Below are positions 26,518-34,443 of a DNA stretch of 64,000 bases, piece after piece. The notes beneath the pieces were generated by a model, which saw nothing but the letters and a program-made list of their open reading frames with translations, was not told the origin of the DNA and did no database searches. Source of the stretch: Paraburkholderia eburnea (GTDB lineage: Bacteria > Pseudomonadota > Gammaproteobacteria > Burkholderiales > Burkholderiaceae); assembly GCF_002917095.1 (NCBI RefSeq), contig NZ_PQGA01000011.1, positions 1 to 64,000 of the forward strand, given 5' to 3'. The position numbers were made by a program, and so were the translations under genes. The first letter of the stretch is position 1. Each line of letters starts with the position of its first letter.

Positions 26518-27420
26518 ATGAATACGGCCGGAATCATCATGAAGAATTTCACTGTCCTCACGCGCCGCACGCTCGCCGTCGCGGGCTGCGTGGGTCTCGC
26601 CGCCGCACTGGCCGCATGCGGTACGCAGCAAGGCTATGGAGTCGGCGCTCAGGCGCAGGCCGAAATGCAGATGCGCGCGGCCACCAGCAAGGACGCGGCG
26701 CCGGATACGCCAGGCATGTATCTCGGGCTGATCTCGCGTATGCAGGCCGAAGGGCTTTACTACGCGTCGCTTGCGCACATCGACGCGTTCGAGCGCCAGT
26801 ACGGCAAGACGCCCGATTCGATCGTGCTGCGCGCGGACGCGTTGCGCTTGACCGGCCAGGCGAGCGCGAGCGCGCAGTCCTACACGCAATTGCTCGACAC
26901 GCCGCTTGCGGCGCGCGGGCATCGCGGGTTGGGGCTGCTCGCGGGCGCTGCGGGCGACTTTCACAAGGCCGCGCAGGAGTTGAACGCGGCTTCGGTGCTC
27001 GACCCGACCGACGCGACCATGCTGTCCGATCTCGGCTATGCGCTGCTGCGCGACGGCGACGTGGCACATGCGGGCGTGCCCTTGCTCAAGGCGCTCGAAC
27101 TGGATTCGCACAACGCGAAGATCGTCGCCAACGTGGCGCTGCTGCTGGAGGCGAGCGGCAGCGACGCCGACGCGCAGTCGATGATGGCGCAGCAAGGTTT
27201 GCCCGCCGCCGCGCGTGCGGCGGTCATGAGCGACGCGCAGAAAGTGCGCGATGTGCAGCGCGCGCGCGAAGTCGCCCAGCACCGCGAAACGATGGAACAG
27301 GAAGCGCAGCGCGTCGCGAAGATCGCGGCCATGCCGGCGCCGCGCGCGCTGGCGAGTTCCCAGGGAGGCTGGCCGGGTAGCGATGTGCAGCCGCGTCTGG
27401 TGGACCGCTTCGCGCAATGA
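26518..27420 (+). CDS. TadD-like TPR lipoprotein
   Basis: About 300 aa. Signal peptide LAVAGCVGLAAALAAC with a lipobox (LAAC), then TPR-type helical repeats: LISRMQAEGLYYASLAHIDAFERQYGKTPDSIVLRADALRLTGQ, GHRGLGLLAGAAGDFHKAAQELNAAS and MLSDLGYALLRDGDVAHAG. The C-terminus is coiled and charged (QRAREVAQHRETMEQEAQRVAK). TadD lipoproteins of other systems help secretin assembly. An alternative start at 26539 (MKNFTVLTRR) gives a tighter signal peptide and also has a GGAA ahead of it. The end of the gene lies in an 11-bp tandem repeat. Confidence 0.8.
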   Translation: MNTAGIIMKNFTVLTRRTLAVAGCVGLAAALAACGTQQGYGVGAQAQAEMQMRAATSKDAAPDTPGMYLGLISRMQAEGLYYASLAHIDAFERQYGKTPDSIVLRADALRLTGQASASAQSYTQLLDTPLAARGHRGLGLLAGAAGDFHKAAQELNAASVLDPTDATMLSDLGYALLRDGDVAHAGVPLLKALELDSHNAKIVANVALLLEASGSDADAQSMMAQQGLPAAARAAVMSDAQKVRDVQRAREVAQHRETMEQEAQRVAKIAAMPAPRALASSQGGWPGSDVQPRLVDRFAQ

Positions 27421-27442
27421 TCGCGCAATGATCGCGCAATGA
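27410..27442 (+). repeat. Three tandem 11-bp repeats over the stop codon of the TadD-like gene
   Basis: TCGCGCAATGA occurs three times end to end at 27410-27420, 27421-27431 and 27432-27442. The first copy contains the last codons and stop of the TPR lipoprotein. Because 11 is not a multiple of 3, only the first copy is read in frame. It looks like recent replication slippage. Confidence 0.85.
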
Positions 27443-27486
27443 CGACGGGCGCGCGGCGACACGCCCGCGCCACACGGGGAGAAACG

Positions 27487-27840
27487 ATGAAAAAAAACCA
27501 CATCGGGAAGACGTTGTTCACGGCACGTTCAGGCAAGGCGACGTTCGCGGCGGCGGTACTGGCGGGCGCGCTCGCCATGGCTCCGGCGGCGCACGCGCAG
27601 AGCGCCGACGTGCCGAACACCGAAGTCGGCCATTCGGCCCAGGCGTGGCTCGAACTCCAGCGCAGCAACGCCCAGGCCGCGCCCGCGCTGCCGATGCTCG
27701 GCGCCGAGGCGGGCTACGCCTGGCAGCGCTACATGAAGTCGTTCGACACGGCCATTCCGGCCAGCTTCGGATCGACGGTGTTGACTGGCGGGTCCCAGGG
27801 GACAGGCGGCCTGGGGTCGTCTAGTGGTGTCTCGAACTGA
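27487..27840 (+). CDS. DUF3613 domain protein of tad loci
   Basis: 117 aa. Signal peptide with cleavage near MAPAAHAQS, then a short conserved segment: VGHSAQAWLELQRSNAQAAPALPMLGAEAGYAWQRYMKSFDTAIPASF. This is the DUF3613 core seen in small exported proteins encoded almost exclusively in beta-proteobacterial tad clusters. The Gly/Ser-rich tail is variable. The role is unknown; context implies a periplasmic part of the Flp machinery. SD GGGGA lies 6 nt before the ATG at 27487. Confidence 0.8.
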   Translation: MKKNHIGKTLFTARSGKATFAAAVLAGALAMAPAAHAQSADVPNTEVGHSAQAWLELQRSNAQAAPALPMLGAEAGYAWQRYMKSFDTAIPASFGSTVLTGGSQGTGGLGSSSGVSN

Positions 27841-27841
27841 G

Positions 27842-29779
27842 ATGGCCGGGCATCCACGCCGGCCGGTTGCGCCTGACCTGCCCGACGCCGACGCCACAGC
27901 CGCGCGCAAGCGCCCGGGATGGCGCCGGCGCGCGTCTTCGCACGCTCGCGCGCGGCGCCAGCGCGGCTCCTTTGCGGCGGTCGCGGCGCTCGGCCTCGTG
28001 ATCGCCGTGGCGGCACTGGGCGTGCTCGACATGGCGAATCTCTATCTGGCCAAACGCTCCTTGCAGAACGTCGCGGACCTCGCGGCACTGGCGGCCGTGC
28101 AGCAGATGGACGATCAGTGCGTCCAGCCGAAAGCGACCGCTCTCGCGAACGCGGCCAGCAATGGCTTTAGCGTAAGCGGCACGACGAATACACTCGCCGT
28201 GCAGTGCGGTCGCTGGGATTCGAGCAGCAGCGGCGCCATGAGTTTCGTGACCACCAATCCCACGCCGCCGCTCAACGGCGCGCAGGTGACGATCACGAAA
28301 GACGTGCCGTACTTCTTCCTCGGTCCGAAGCGCACGCTCACGGCTAGCGCGACGGGCAAGGCGTCGGTGATCGGCAGCATCCAGGTGGGCACCTCGCTTG
28401 CCCAGATCAATTTGCTCAACGGCTTGCTGGGTTCGCTGCTGGGCGGCACGTCGGTCAGCCTCGACGCGGTGTCCTGGAACGGTCTGGCCAATGCCAACGT
28501 GAAGGTTTCGGATCTCGCCGCGGTAGCGACCGAGGCCGGAACGTACGACGGATTGCTGGCGGCGCAGACGTCGCTGACGGCAGGGCCCTACAGCCTCGCC
28601 AACGTGCTGCTCAGCGCGGTGACCAAAGATAGCGCGTTGACGGCGAATGTTTCGGCGGCGCAGAACGCGCTCTCGGCTATCGCGAACCTCGTGCCGCAGG
28701 GGGCGCAGAACCAGATCAAACTCGCGTCGATCGACGGTACGCAGGCGCTGTTGCAACTGGGCGTCGCTAATGCACAGTACGCCGCCGACGCGACGGTCAA
28801 CGTCCTGCAAATGCTGATGGTGGGCGCGGAGATCGCGGCGGCGGGGCAGCCGGCGGTCGCGCTCAATGTCGATCTGAGCAATATGAGCGGTCTGGGCAGC
28901 AGTCTGCCGGTGAGCGCCGCGCTGACCCTGCAGATCATCTCGCCGCCGACCATCGCGATGGGCGAGCCCGGTTATATCGCGGGGACGACGAAGTGGCGCA
29001 CTCAGGCGCAGACCGCGCAGATCCTGCTGGGGTTGAACGCGGGTATTTCGACGAGCGCTGTGCCTATCGTGGGCAGTATTCTGAACCTGACGGTGCAGGT
29101 GCCGCTGTATGTGCTTGTCGGGCAGGGGCAGGCGTGGCTGGAGTCCGCGCAATGCGCCGCGACCCGGGCGGCGAGCACGCAGACAATCGGGGTCCAGACC
29201 GGGCTGGCCAATATCTGCATTGGCACACCGGTTGCCTCAGGCGCTACGGCCAATAGCGTCAACGGTTTTTCCTGCTCGACGGGGAAGTGGACAGTCGCCG
29301 ATGTGGAGTTGGGGACCTTGACAGGACCTGTGCCGATCGCGTCGGTGCGCGCGCCCAACCTGCAGGTGCCGGTGGTCAACCCGGCCTCATCGTCGCTCGC
29401 ATTCGATGGCAGCGGCAATCCGCTGACCGGCAATACGGTGAACACGAACCAGATCGGCGCGGTGCTCAACAATACGTTGCAGTCCACGGTGACGCAACTC
29501 ACCCAGTTGACCTCGGCGAACGGGCTGCAAATCAAGATATTGCCGGACACGGTGGTCGGGTCGTTGGTGGCCGTTGTGCTGGACGTTTTGCGCCCGTTGC
29601 TGAGCGGAGCCATCCTGCCGCTAGTGGCCGACGTGCTCAGCAGCACGCTCGCCCCCGTATTGAACGGCCTCGACACCGTGCTGCTCGGTCCCTTGCTGCA
29701 ATTGCTCGGCGTCCAGATCGGCGTCGCCACCGTGACCCCCGCGCCGCTTGCCTGCGGCGTCGCAACACTCGTCAAATAA
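27842..29779 (+). CDS. TadG-like pilus-associated protein
   Basis: 645 aa. A basic N-terminus ending RARRQRG is followed by the TadG/TadE-type helix SFAAVAALGLVIAVAALGVLDMANLYLAKRSLQNVADLAALAA, then DD.C. The large periplasmic part is rich in Ala, Leu, Val and Ser. It has few cysteines and no enzymatic motif. TadG proteins sit in the inner membrane with a big periplasmic domain and help anchor or assemble the pilus. The start at 27842 overlaps no gene and lies 1 nt after the DUF3613 stop; a GTG at 27824 is an alternative. The next gene (the sigma-54 activator) follows by 9 nt. Confidence 0.82.
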   Translation: MAGHPRRPVAPDLPDADATAARKRPGWRRRASSHARARRQRGSFAAVAALGLVIAVAALGVLDMANLYLAKRSLQNVADLAALAAVQQMDDQCVQPKATALANAASNGFSVSGTTNTLAVQCGRWDSSSSGAMSFVTTNPTPPLNGAQVTITKDVPYFFLGPKRTLTASATGKASVIGSIQVGTSLAQINLLNGLLGSLLGGTSVSLDAVSWNGLANANVKVSDLAAVATEAGTYDGLLAAQTSLTAGPYSLANVLLSAVTKDSALTANVSAAQNALSAIANLVPQGAQNQIKLASIDGTQALLQLGVANAQYAADATVNVLQMLMVGAEIAAAGQPAVALNVDLSNMSGLGSSLPVSAALTLQIISPPTIAMGEPGYIAGTTKWRTQAQTAQILLGLNAGISTSAVPIVGSILNLTVQVPLYVLVGQGQAWLESAQCAATRAASTQTIGVQTGLANICIGTPVASGATANSVNGFSCSTGKWTVADVELGTLTGPVPIASVRAPNLQVPVVNPASSSLAFDGSGNPLTGNTVNTNQIGAVLNNTLQSTVTQLTQLTSANGLQIKILPDTVVGSLVAVVLDVLRPLLSGAILPLVADVLSSTLAPVLNGLDTVLLGPLLQLLGVQIGVATVTPAPLACGVATLVK

Positions 29780-29788
29780 GAAGACACG

Positions 29789-31177
29789 ATGCGTACCACC
29801 ACTGCCATCGAGGAACTCGACCTCTACGTCTGGGAAGGCAAAGCCGATATTGTCGAGCGCGTCGCGCGCTGCATGGCGAGCCTCGACGTCGAGGTGATCC
29901 GCGCCGACGACACCGCGATCTCGCCGCAGCGCATCGCCGCGCGTGCGTCGATCGCCGTCGTCAGCGTGAGCGTGATCGATACGGGCGCGCTCGTGCTGCG
30001 CGACTGGCAGGCCACGCACGGCATGCCCGTGATCTGGGTGGGCGCCGCGCCGCGCGACAACGATCCGTCCTCGTATCCCGCCGAGTATTCGCACATCCTG
30101 CCGCTCGACTTCACCTGCGCCGAATTGCGCGGGCTCGTCTCCAAGCTCGTGATCCAGTTGCGCGCGCACTCCGCGCAGACCGCCGGCGCCGATGTGCTGG
30201 TCGCCGAATCCGAAACCATGCGCGCGCTGCTGAAGGAAGTGGATACCTTCGCCGACTGCGAGACCACCGTGCTCGTGCATGGCGAGACCGGCACCGGCAA
30301 GGAGCGTGTCGCCGAGTTGTTGCATCGCAAGAACAGCCGCTATGGCATGGGTCCCTTCGTCGCGGTCAATTGCGGCGCGATTCCGGACGGCCTGTTCGAG
30401 TCGCTGTTCTTCGGTCACGCGAAAGGCTCGTTCACGGGCGCGGCGGTCGCGCACAAGGGCTATTTCGAGCAGGCCGACGGCGGCACGCTGTTCCTCGACG
30501 AAATCGGCGACCTGCCGCTGTATCAACAGGTCAAGTTGTTGCGCGTGCTGGAGGACGGCACGGTCACGCGCATCGGCTCGTCCACGCCGCTCAAGGTGGA
30601 CTTCCGGCTGGTCGCGGCGTCCAACCGCCATCTGCCGCAGTACGTCAAGGAGGGCAACTTCCGCGCCGATCTTTACTATCGGCTTGCGGTGATCGAGTTG
30701 AGCGTGCCGTCGCTGGAGGAGCGCGGCGCGGTGGACAAGATCGCGCTCTTCAAAGCCTTCGTGACGACGGTGGTGGGCGAGGAGCGCCTGGCTGCGCTGC
30801 CCGAGCTGCCGTACTGGCTGGCCGACTCAGTGGCGGCGATGCGCTTTCCTGGCAACGTGCGCGAACTGCGCAACCTGGCCGAACGGGTGGGGGTGACGGT
30901 GCGCCAGATGGGCAGTTGGGACGCCACGCGGCTGCGGCGTCTGCTGGCCGGTGCGGGGGGCGCGCAACCGGCCCCGGCGGAGCCTGCGGCACCCATCGTG
31001 GACCGCAGCAAATGGGATATGGCCGAACGTGGCCGTTTGCTCACGGCGCTCGACGCAAACGGTTGGCGTCGCAAAGATACGGCCCAATTCCTCGGAATTA
31101 GTCGAAAAGTGTTGTGGGAAAAGATACGGAAGTACCAAATTTTCGACGAGGAACCCGCAACCGGCGAAAGTGAGTAA
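29789..31177 (+). CDS. Sigma-54-dependent enhancer-binding activator with a degenerate receiver domain
   Basis: 462 aa. N-terminal domain (about 1-135) has a receiver-like pattern but no phosphoacceptor: the first strand is DLYVWEGKA rather than an acidic pair, and the third is IAVVSVSVID. The AAA+ domain has Walker A GETGTGKE (165-172), the sigma-54 contact loop GSFTGA (213-218, Ser in place of the usual Ala), Walker B GGTLFLDEIGDLPL and the R-finger region RADLYYRL. A Fis-type HTH closes the protein (RRKDTAQFLGISRKVLWEKIRKYQ). A non-phosphorylated receiver of this kind recalls FleQ, which answers to c-di-GMP, but that is only analogy. It is the natural activator for the sigma-54 promoter at 17219-17234. 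Confidence 0.92.
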   Translation: MRTTTAIEELDLYVWEGKADIVERVARCMASLDVEVIRADDTAISPQRIAARASIAVVSVSVIDTGALVLRDWQATHGMPVIWVGAAPRDNDPSSYPAEYSHILPLDFTCAELRGLVSKLVIQLRAHSAQTAGADVLVAESETMRALLKEVDTFADCETTVLVHGETGTGKERVAELLHRKNSRYGMGPFVAVNCGAIPDGLFESLFFGHAKGSFTGAAVAHKGYFEQADGGTLFLDEIGDLPLYQQVKLLRVLEDGTVTRIGSSTPLKVDFRLVAASNRHLPQYVKEGNFRADLYYRLAVIELSVPSLEERGAVDKIALFKAFVTTVVGEERLAALPELPYWLADSVAAMRFPGNVRELRNLAERVGVTVRQMGSWDATRLRRLLAGAGGAQPAPAEPAAPIVDRSKWDMAERGRLLTALDANGWRRKDTAQFLGISRKVLWEKIRKYQIFDEEPATGESE

Positions 31178-31232
31178 TAATTGTGCCGATTTGTAAAATC
31201 GTAAAAATAGAACTGTTCAAAACAGGTACTTC

Positions 31233-31979
31233 ATGGACTACAAGTGGAGAGTTCGACAAGTCGCGCTGGCCGCGCTTTTGTTGATCGGGGGTGTCGAAAC
31301 GGGTTGCGCTCAACCGCTGCCGGATAGCGCAGCGGCGAACGCAGCGGCCCAGGCGGGCTCGGTTGCCGCGCAGGATCCGGGGGCAGCCGTTCAGCAGGCC
31401 CAGTCGGTGCAAGCGGTGCAGCCTTTGCCGGGCACGCCCACGGCGCTGACGCCGGATGAAGCACAGCAAAGCGCCGCCGGCAATGTGGCGGAGTTGCAGC
31501 AGATGATTCGCGGCTCGGACCTCAACGAGTTGCGCACGACTTACAACGGCACCTATGGCGCGAGCCTGCTGTTTTACGGCAAGGAGATGACGTATTACGT
31601 GGCGTTGTTCCAGAACAAGACGTTCTGGCGCGTCATCAAGACGAGCGACGAAACGCGCGCCGAGCTGATCTACCGCGACTTCGTGCAGAAGACGCTGCAG
31701 CTCTCGGACGTCGAAATTCGCCGCACGCGTCTCGATGCGCAGAAGGCGTTCACGAATCGCATGATCGCGCTCACGCAGGATCACGCGAACCGGCTGCAGG
31801 CCGACCTCCAGGTCGCGCAACAGCAGCAGGCAATCGTCGCGGACCAACAGAAACAAACGCGCGATCAGGCTAACGCGCTGCAAGCCGAGAAGGCGGCGGC
31901 GCAGGACCAGTTGCGCGCGGTGCAGCGCCAGGTGCGTGATTTGCAGCGTCAGGTGGAAGGCGGTCTGCCGGTTCATTGA
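31233..31979 (+). CDS. DUF2968 exported coiled-coil protein
   Basis: 248 aa. Signal peptide (VALAALLLIGGVETGCAQ; either type I cleavage or a weak lipobox ETGC), an Ala/Gln-rich linker, then a conserved core: NVAELQQMIRGSDLNELRTTYNGTYGASLLFYGKEMTYYVALFQNKTFWRVIKT. A long coiled coil runs from about residue 165 to the end (DLQVAQQQQAIVADQQKQ). This is the DUF2968 pattern, found next to tad clusters in Burkholderia. It probably acts in the periplasm; its function is unknown. It lies 55 nt after the activator. A small hairpin CTGTTcaaAACAG (31213-31225) overlaps its weak ribosome binding site. Confidence 0.8.
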   Translation: MDYKWRVRQVALAALLLIGGVETGCAQPLPDSAAANAAAQAGSVAAQDPGAAVQQAQSVQAVQPLPGTPTALTPDEAQQSAAGNVAELQQMIRGSDLNELRTTYNGTYGASLLFYGKEMTYYVALFQNKTFWRVIKTSDETRAELIYRDFVQKTLQLSDVEIRRTRLDAQKAFTNRMIALTQDHANRLQADLQVAQQQQAIVADQQKQTRDQANALQAEKAAAQDQLRAVQRQVRDLQRQVEGGLPVH

Positions 31980-32037
31980 GACCCGGCCCAAACCGGCCGT
32001 GCGGGCGCGAGCCGGCATGACAAGGTGGAGGACAACG

Positions 32038-32068
32038 AAGGCGGGCGTCGAAAGGCGCGCCGCCTTTT
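32038..32068. terminator. Terminator between DUF2968 gene and small convergent gene
   Basis: AAGGCGG (32038-32044) can pair with CCGCCTT (32060-32066), or alternatively AAAGGCG (32051-32057) with CGCCTTT (32061-32067). A T-run at 32065-32068 follows. It lies between two convergent genes and marks the right end of the tad locus. Confidence 0.6.
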
Positions 32069-32083
32069 GTCATTTCTCACGGC

Positions 32084-32269
32084 TCAATGCTTGCCGTGAC
32101 GATGGTGGGTGTCGTGCCCCTTCTTCTTGCCGTCGTCGTGTTTGGGTTGGGCAGGCGAGGGCGACGGATCGATGGAGATCGGATCGCTGGCCGGGAAGGT
32201 TTCCTCGAGCGCTTCGTCGAGCTGATCTTCCTGCGAGGGCGGGGGCGATTTCGGCTTGGATGCGCTCAT
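32084..32269 (-). CDS. Small acidic/basic protein with ALEETFPASDP motif
   Basis: 61 aa starting MSASKPKSPPP. The central motif QLDEALEETFPASDPISI is the only conserved part. Similar (D/E)ALxETFPASDP segments occur in many short proteobacterial proteins of unknown role. The C-terminus is Lys/His-rich (DDGKKKGHDTHHRHGKH), which could bind metal or nucleic acid. It has no signal peptide or membrane segment. SD GGAGA lies upstream of the ATG at 32269. I do not know its function. Confidence 0.7.
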   Translation of the reverse strand: MSASKPKSPPPSQEDQLDEALEETFPASDPISIDPSPSPAQPKHDDGKKKGHDTHHRHGKH

Positions 32270-32469
32270 GGCGTTCTCCGGGGGCGAGCAAGGTCGCATT
32301 CAGGATAACGCAAAGGCTGAATCCATGGCGCGAGGCGGATTTCACGCCGGTGCGAGACAAAGATGAGACGGGAGACGAAGCAGGGGAGGCAAGGCAGAAG
32401 CGATGCGCGCGGACGGCGCGCATCGTTTTGGTGGGCGGGTCGCGACAGCCTGCCGCAACCGCAAACAGC

Positions 32470-32946
32470 TTAGCTGTTGTTCGAGCCGTCCTGACCGTTG
32501 CCGCCGTTGTTCACGGCACCATAGAGACGGCGGCGGCGCGTGACGACAACCGGGCCGTCCTGCGACGGGCGCTCGGACGAAGCCGGCGACGAAGGCGATC
32601 CCGACCACGACTCGCGAGGCTCACGGGGTTCGCGCGGCTCGCGGGGTTCACGCGGGCCGTGGCCGCCGTGGTTGCCGTGCGGGCCGCGGCTCGTGTGCTC
32701 GCCGTGCGCCGGGCGCGGCGCGCGCGGACCCGGACGCGTTCCGGTGTCGAGCTGGATGGTGGAGATGGCGCGTTTGTAGATGCCTTGCAGGCCGACGGGC
32801 GTGCGCAGCATCACCAGGTACTGATCGAACGACTCAATGCATCCGGTCAGGCGAATGCCATTGACCAGATAAATTTCAACGCGCTTGCGCTCTTTACGCG
32901 CGGCGTTCATGAAGTCGTTTTGCGGGTGCGATTCTGCGGAAGGCAT
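32470..32946 (-). CDS. hfq2: Second Hfq-type RNA chaperone with long C-terminal tail
   Basis: 158 aa. Residues 1-72 form an Sm/Hfq core: QNDFMNAARKERKRVEIYLVNGIRLTGCIESFDQYLVMLRTPVGLQGIYKRAISTIQ. The Sm2 motif is YKRAIST instead of the canonical YKHAIST. The tail is low-complexity, with five PRE/REP repeats and His/Gly/Arg stretches, ending in an acidic/Asn end. Burkholderia species carry two Hfqs, and this long-tailed type corresponds to Hfq2 of B. cenocepacia. The core should bind sRNAs and mRNAs; the tail may set RNA exchange or phase behaviour. The ATG at 32946 (MPSAESHPQN) is preferred to a TTG at 32985. Confidence 0.93.
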   Translation of the reverse strand: MPSAESHPQNDFMNAARKERKRVEIYLVNGIRLTGCIESFDQYLVMLRTPVGLQGIYKRAISTIQLDTGTRPGPRAPRPAHGEHTSRGPHGNHGGHGPREPREPREPREPRESWSGSPSSPASSERPSQDGPVVVTRRRRLYGAVNNGGNGQDGSNNS

Positions 32947-33708
32947 GGACGAATTCTGGCCGGGCGGCTCAATGCCGCAATTCAATTGGAAACGTTTGCT
33001 CGCCGGAATTCTACCTTGTGCCGGCGAAGCGCGCGTGCGTGGACAACCTTTACTGCAGAACTATACCGGCTCCGGGCCGGCCCGGCAGTTTGCCGGCAGG
33101 AAAGCATTGTTACGTTCCCGTGCATGACCAACGGTGGGAAGCACTGCGTTTCGTGCCTCGAATCGGCGTCGCTGCGCGCATGGCGCAATCTGGCGCGGTT
33201 CCGGAACAATACACGAAAGCGGGGCACTATCTGTGGCAGTTGGACGCAGATGCGGCACATACGTTCAACAGCGTAGTGCATGACGCGCACGAGTGCGCGA
33301 TGAATTCCCGCCAATTTATACGTCATTCGCAGCGCTTTTTCAGTTTTTGCGCCGTGCGCGGCGTGTTGCAGTTTGTTACGCAGTTCCGCCTGGCTTCATT
33401 CCGATGGTGCCGCTTTGCATTCGCGCGAACCGTACGGCGGCGCACGCGCGCGTTGTGCACACACACGTGCCCACGCGTGCCCTTGCGTGCCGATACCGAA
33501 AAATAATCACGCCGATCACGCGAAGGCCGGAATAAGCGGGCGGCTTCTGCCGTTTAACACCATGTCGATGCGCGTTATCGGTGCCTTGGGGTTCACTTCG
33601 TGGCTCTGTCGCGGCGCATCGGCCTGGTTGGTCCCACCGGCCCGACCGGCCATTCCGTTTTCCCAGGCATTCGCGCCGATATGGCGTCGCCTGGCCAGGA
33701 GAAACGAC
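32947..33708. other. 762-nt gene-poor region between hfq2 and the ECF operon
   Basis: No open frame here shows family resemblance. It must hold the hfq2 promoter (leftward), and it contains an ECF-type promoter candidate (rightward) at 33529-33557. GTTAC cores occur at about 33109 and 33375. A GC-rich stem, CGCCGTGCGCGGCG, lies at 33350-33363. The space is enough for an sRNA, but I cannot define one from sequence alone. Confidence 0.4.
33529..33557 (+). promoter_or_regulatory. Candidate ECF-sigma promoter for the sigma/anti-sigma operon
   Basis: GGAATAA (33529-33535), a 15-nt spacer and CGTTTAA (33551-33557) have the shape of an ECF promoter (GGAAnnn plus CGTT-type -10). It lies about 150 nt before the lipoprotein ATG that heads the operon encoding an ECF sigma factor, so autoregulation is likely. 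This is pattern matching only. Confidence 0.45.
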
Positions 33709-33855
33709 ATGAAGCGTGTTCGCAGTGTGCTTGCCTGTGCCATTTGTGTTGCATTGACCGTGGTTTCAGGTGCGGGTCTCGCCGCTTGCGGCGACATGAG
33801 TTCGGGAAACGGTGCATCCAGCAGTTCAGGCGGTTCCTCGGGTGGCGGCTACTGA
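33709..33855 (+). CDS. 48-residue lipoprotein heading the ECF operon
   Basis: MKRVRSVLACAICVALTVV is the signal peptide, ending in the lipobox GLAAC at about residues 23-27. The mature part is only about 21 residues of Gly and Ser (GDMSSGNGASSSSGGSSGGG). A good SD (AGGAG, 33697-33701) precedes the ATG. It lies 12 nt upstream of the sigma factor gene and is probably cotranscribed. Too small for an enzyme; it may be a surface or stress-signalling lipopeptide. Function unknown. Confidence 0.75.
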   Translation: MKRVRSVLACAICVALTVVSGAGLAACGDMSSGNGASSSSGGSSGGGY

Positions 33856-33867
33856 GCGGCGCGTATC

Positions 33868-34443
33868 GTGTTTGGCCGTCCTTCGCCGGAATTCGAGGCG
33901 CAAGTGGTCGCGCAACTGGCGCGTATGCGCCGCTATGCGCGCACGCTCACCGGCGACGCCGCCTGGGCCGACGATCTCGTGCAGGACGCCGCCGAGCGCG
34001 CCTTGTCCCGCGCGTCCTCGTTCAAGCCCGACAGCAATCTGCGCGCATGGCTCCTGACGATCCTGCGCAACATCTACATCGATCAGTTGCGCGGACGCCG
34101 CGAATTCGCCGTCGACGATGAAAGCGCGCCCTGGCGCACGCTGGAGGCGCCGCACGGCGAGGTGGACGGTCTCGTGCTGCGCGACCTGCAGCGCGCGCTG
34201 TATCAACTGCCGGCCGCGCAGCGGGAAGTGCTGCTGCTGGTCTGCGTGGAGGAACTGAGTTATCAGGAGGCCTCGGTGGTGCTCGGCGTGCCGGCGGGCA
34301 CCGTGATGTCGAGGCTGTCGCGCGCGCGCGAGCATCTGCGCGCGCTGCTCGATAGCGAGCCGGCGCAAGACGCGGCCCAGGACCCGGCGCGACATGCCGC
34401 GCCCTTGCGGGTCGTAGGCAAGGCAATGGGGACGACGCGATGA
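33868..34443 (+). CDS. ECF RNA polymerase sigma factor
   Basis: 191 aa starting at GTG. Region 2 (about 6-75): MRRYARTLTGDAAWADDLVQDAAERAL and LRAWLLTILRNIYIDQLRGRR. Region 4 (about 105-160): LQRALYQLPAAQREVLLLVCVEELSYQEASVVLGVPAGTVMSRLSRAREHLRALL. Layout is that of a group IV sigma with no extra domain. The last 4 nt overlap the anti-sigma gene (ATGA), which implies coupled translation and a 1:1 partner. An ECF-like promoter lies upstream of the lipoprotein gene. The inducing signal is unknown. Confidence 0.92.
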   Translation: MFGRPSPEFEAQVVAQLARMRRYARTLTGDAAWADDLVQDAAERALSRASSFKPDSNLRAWLLTILRNIYIDQLRGRREFAVDDESAPWRTLEAPHGEVDGLVLRDLQRALYQLPAAQREVLLLVCVEELSYQEASVVLGVPAGTVMSRLSRAREHLRALLDSEPAQDAAQDPARHAAPLRVVGKAMGTTR

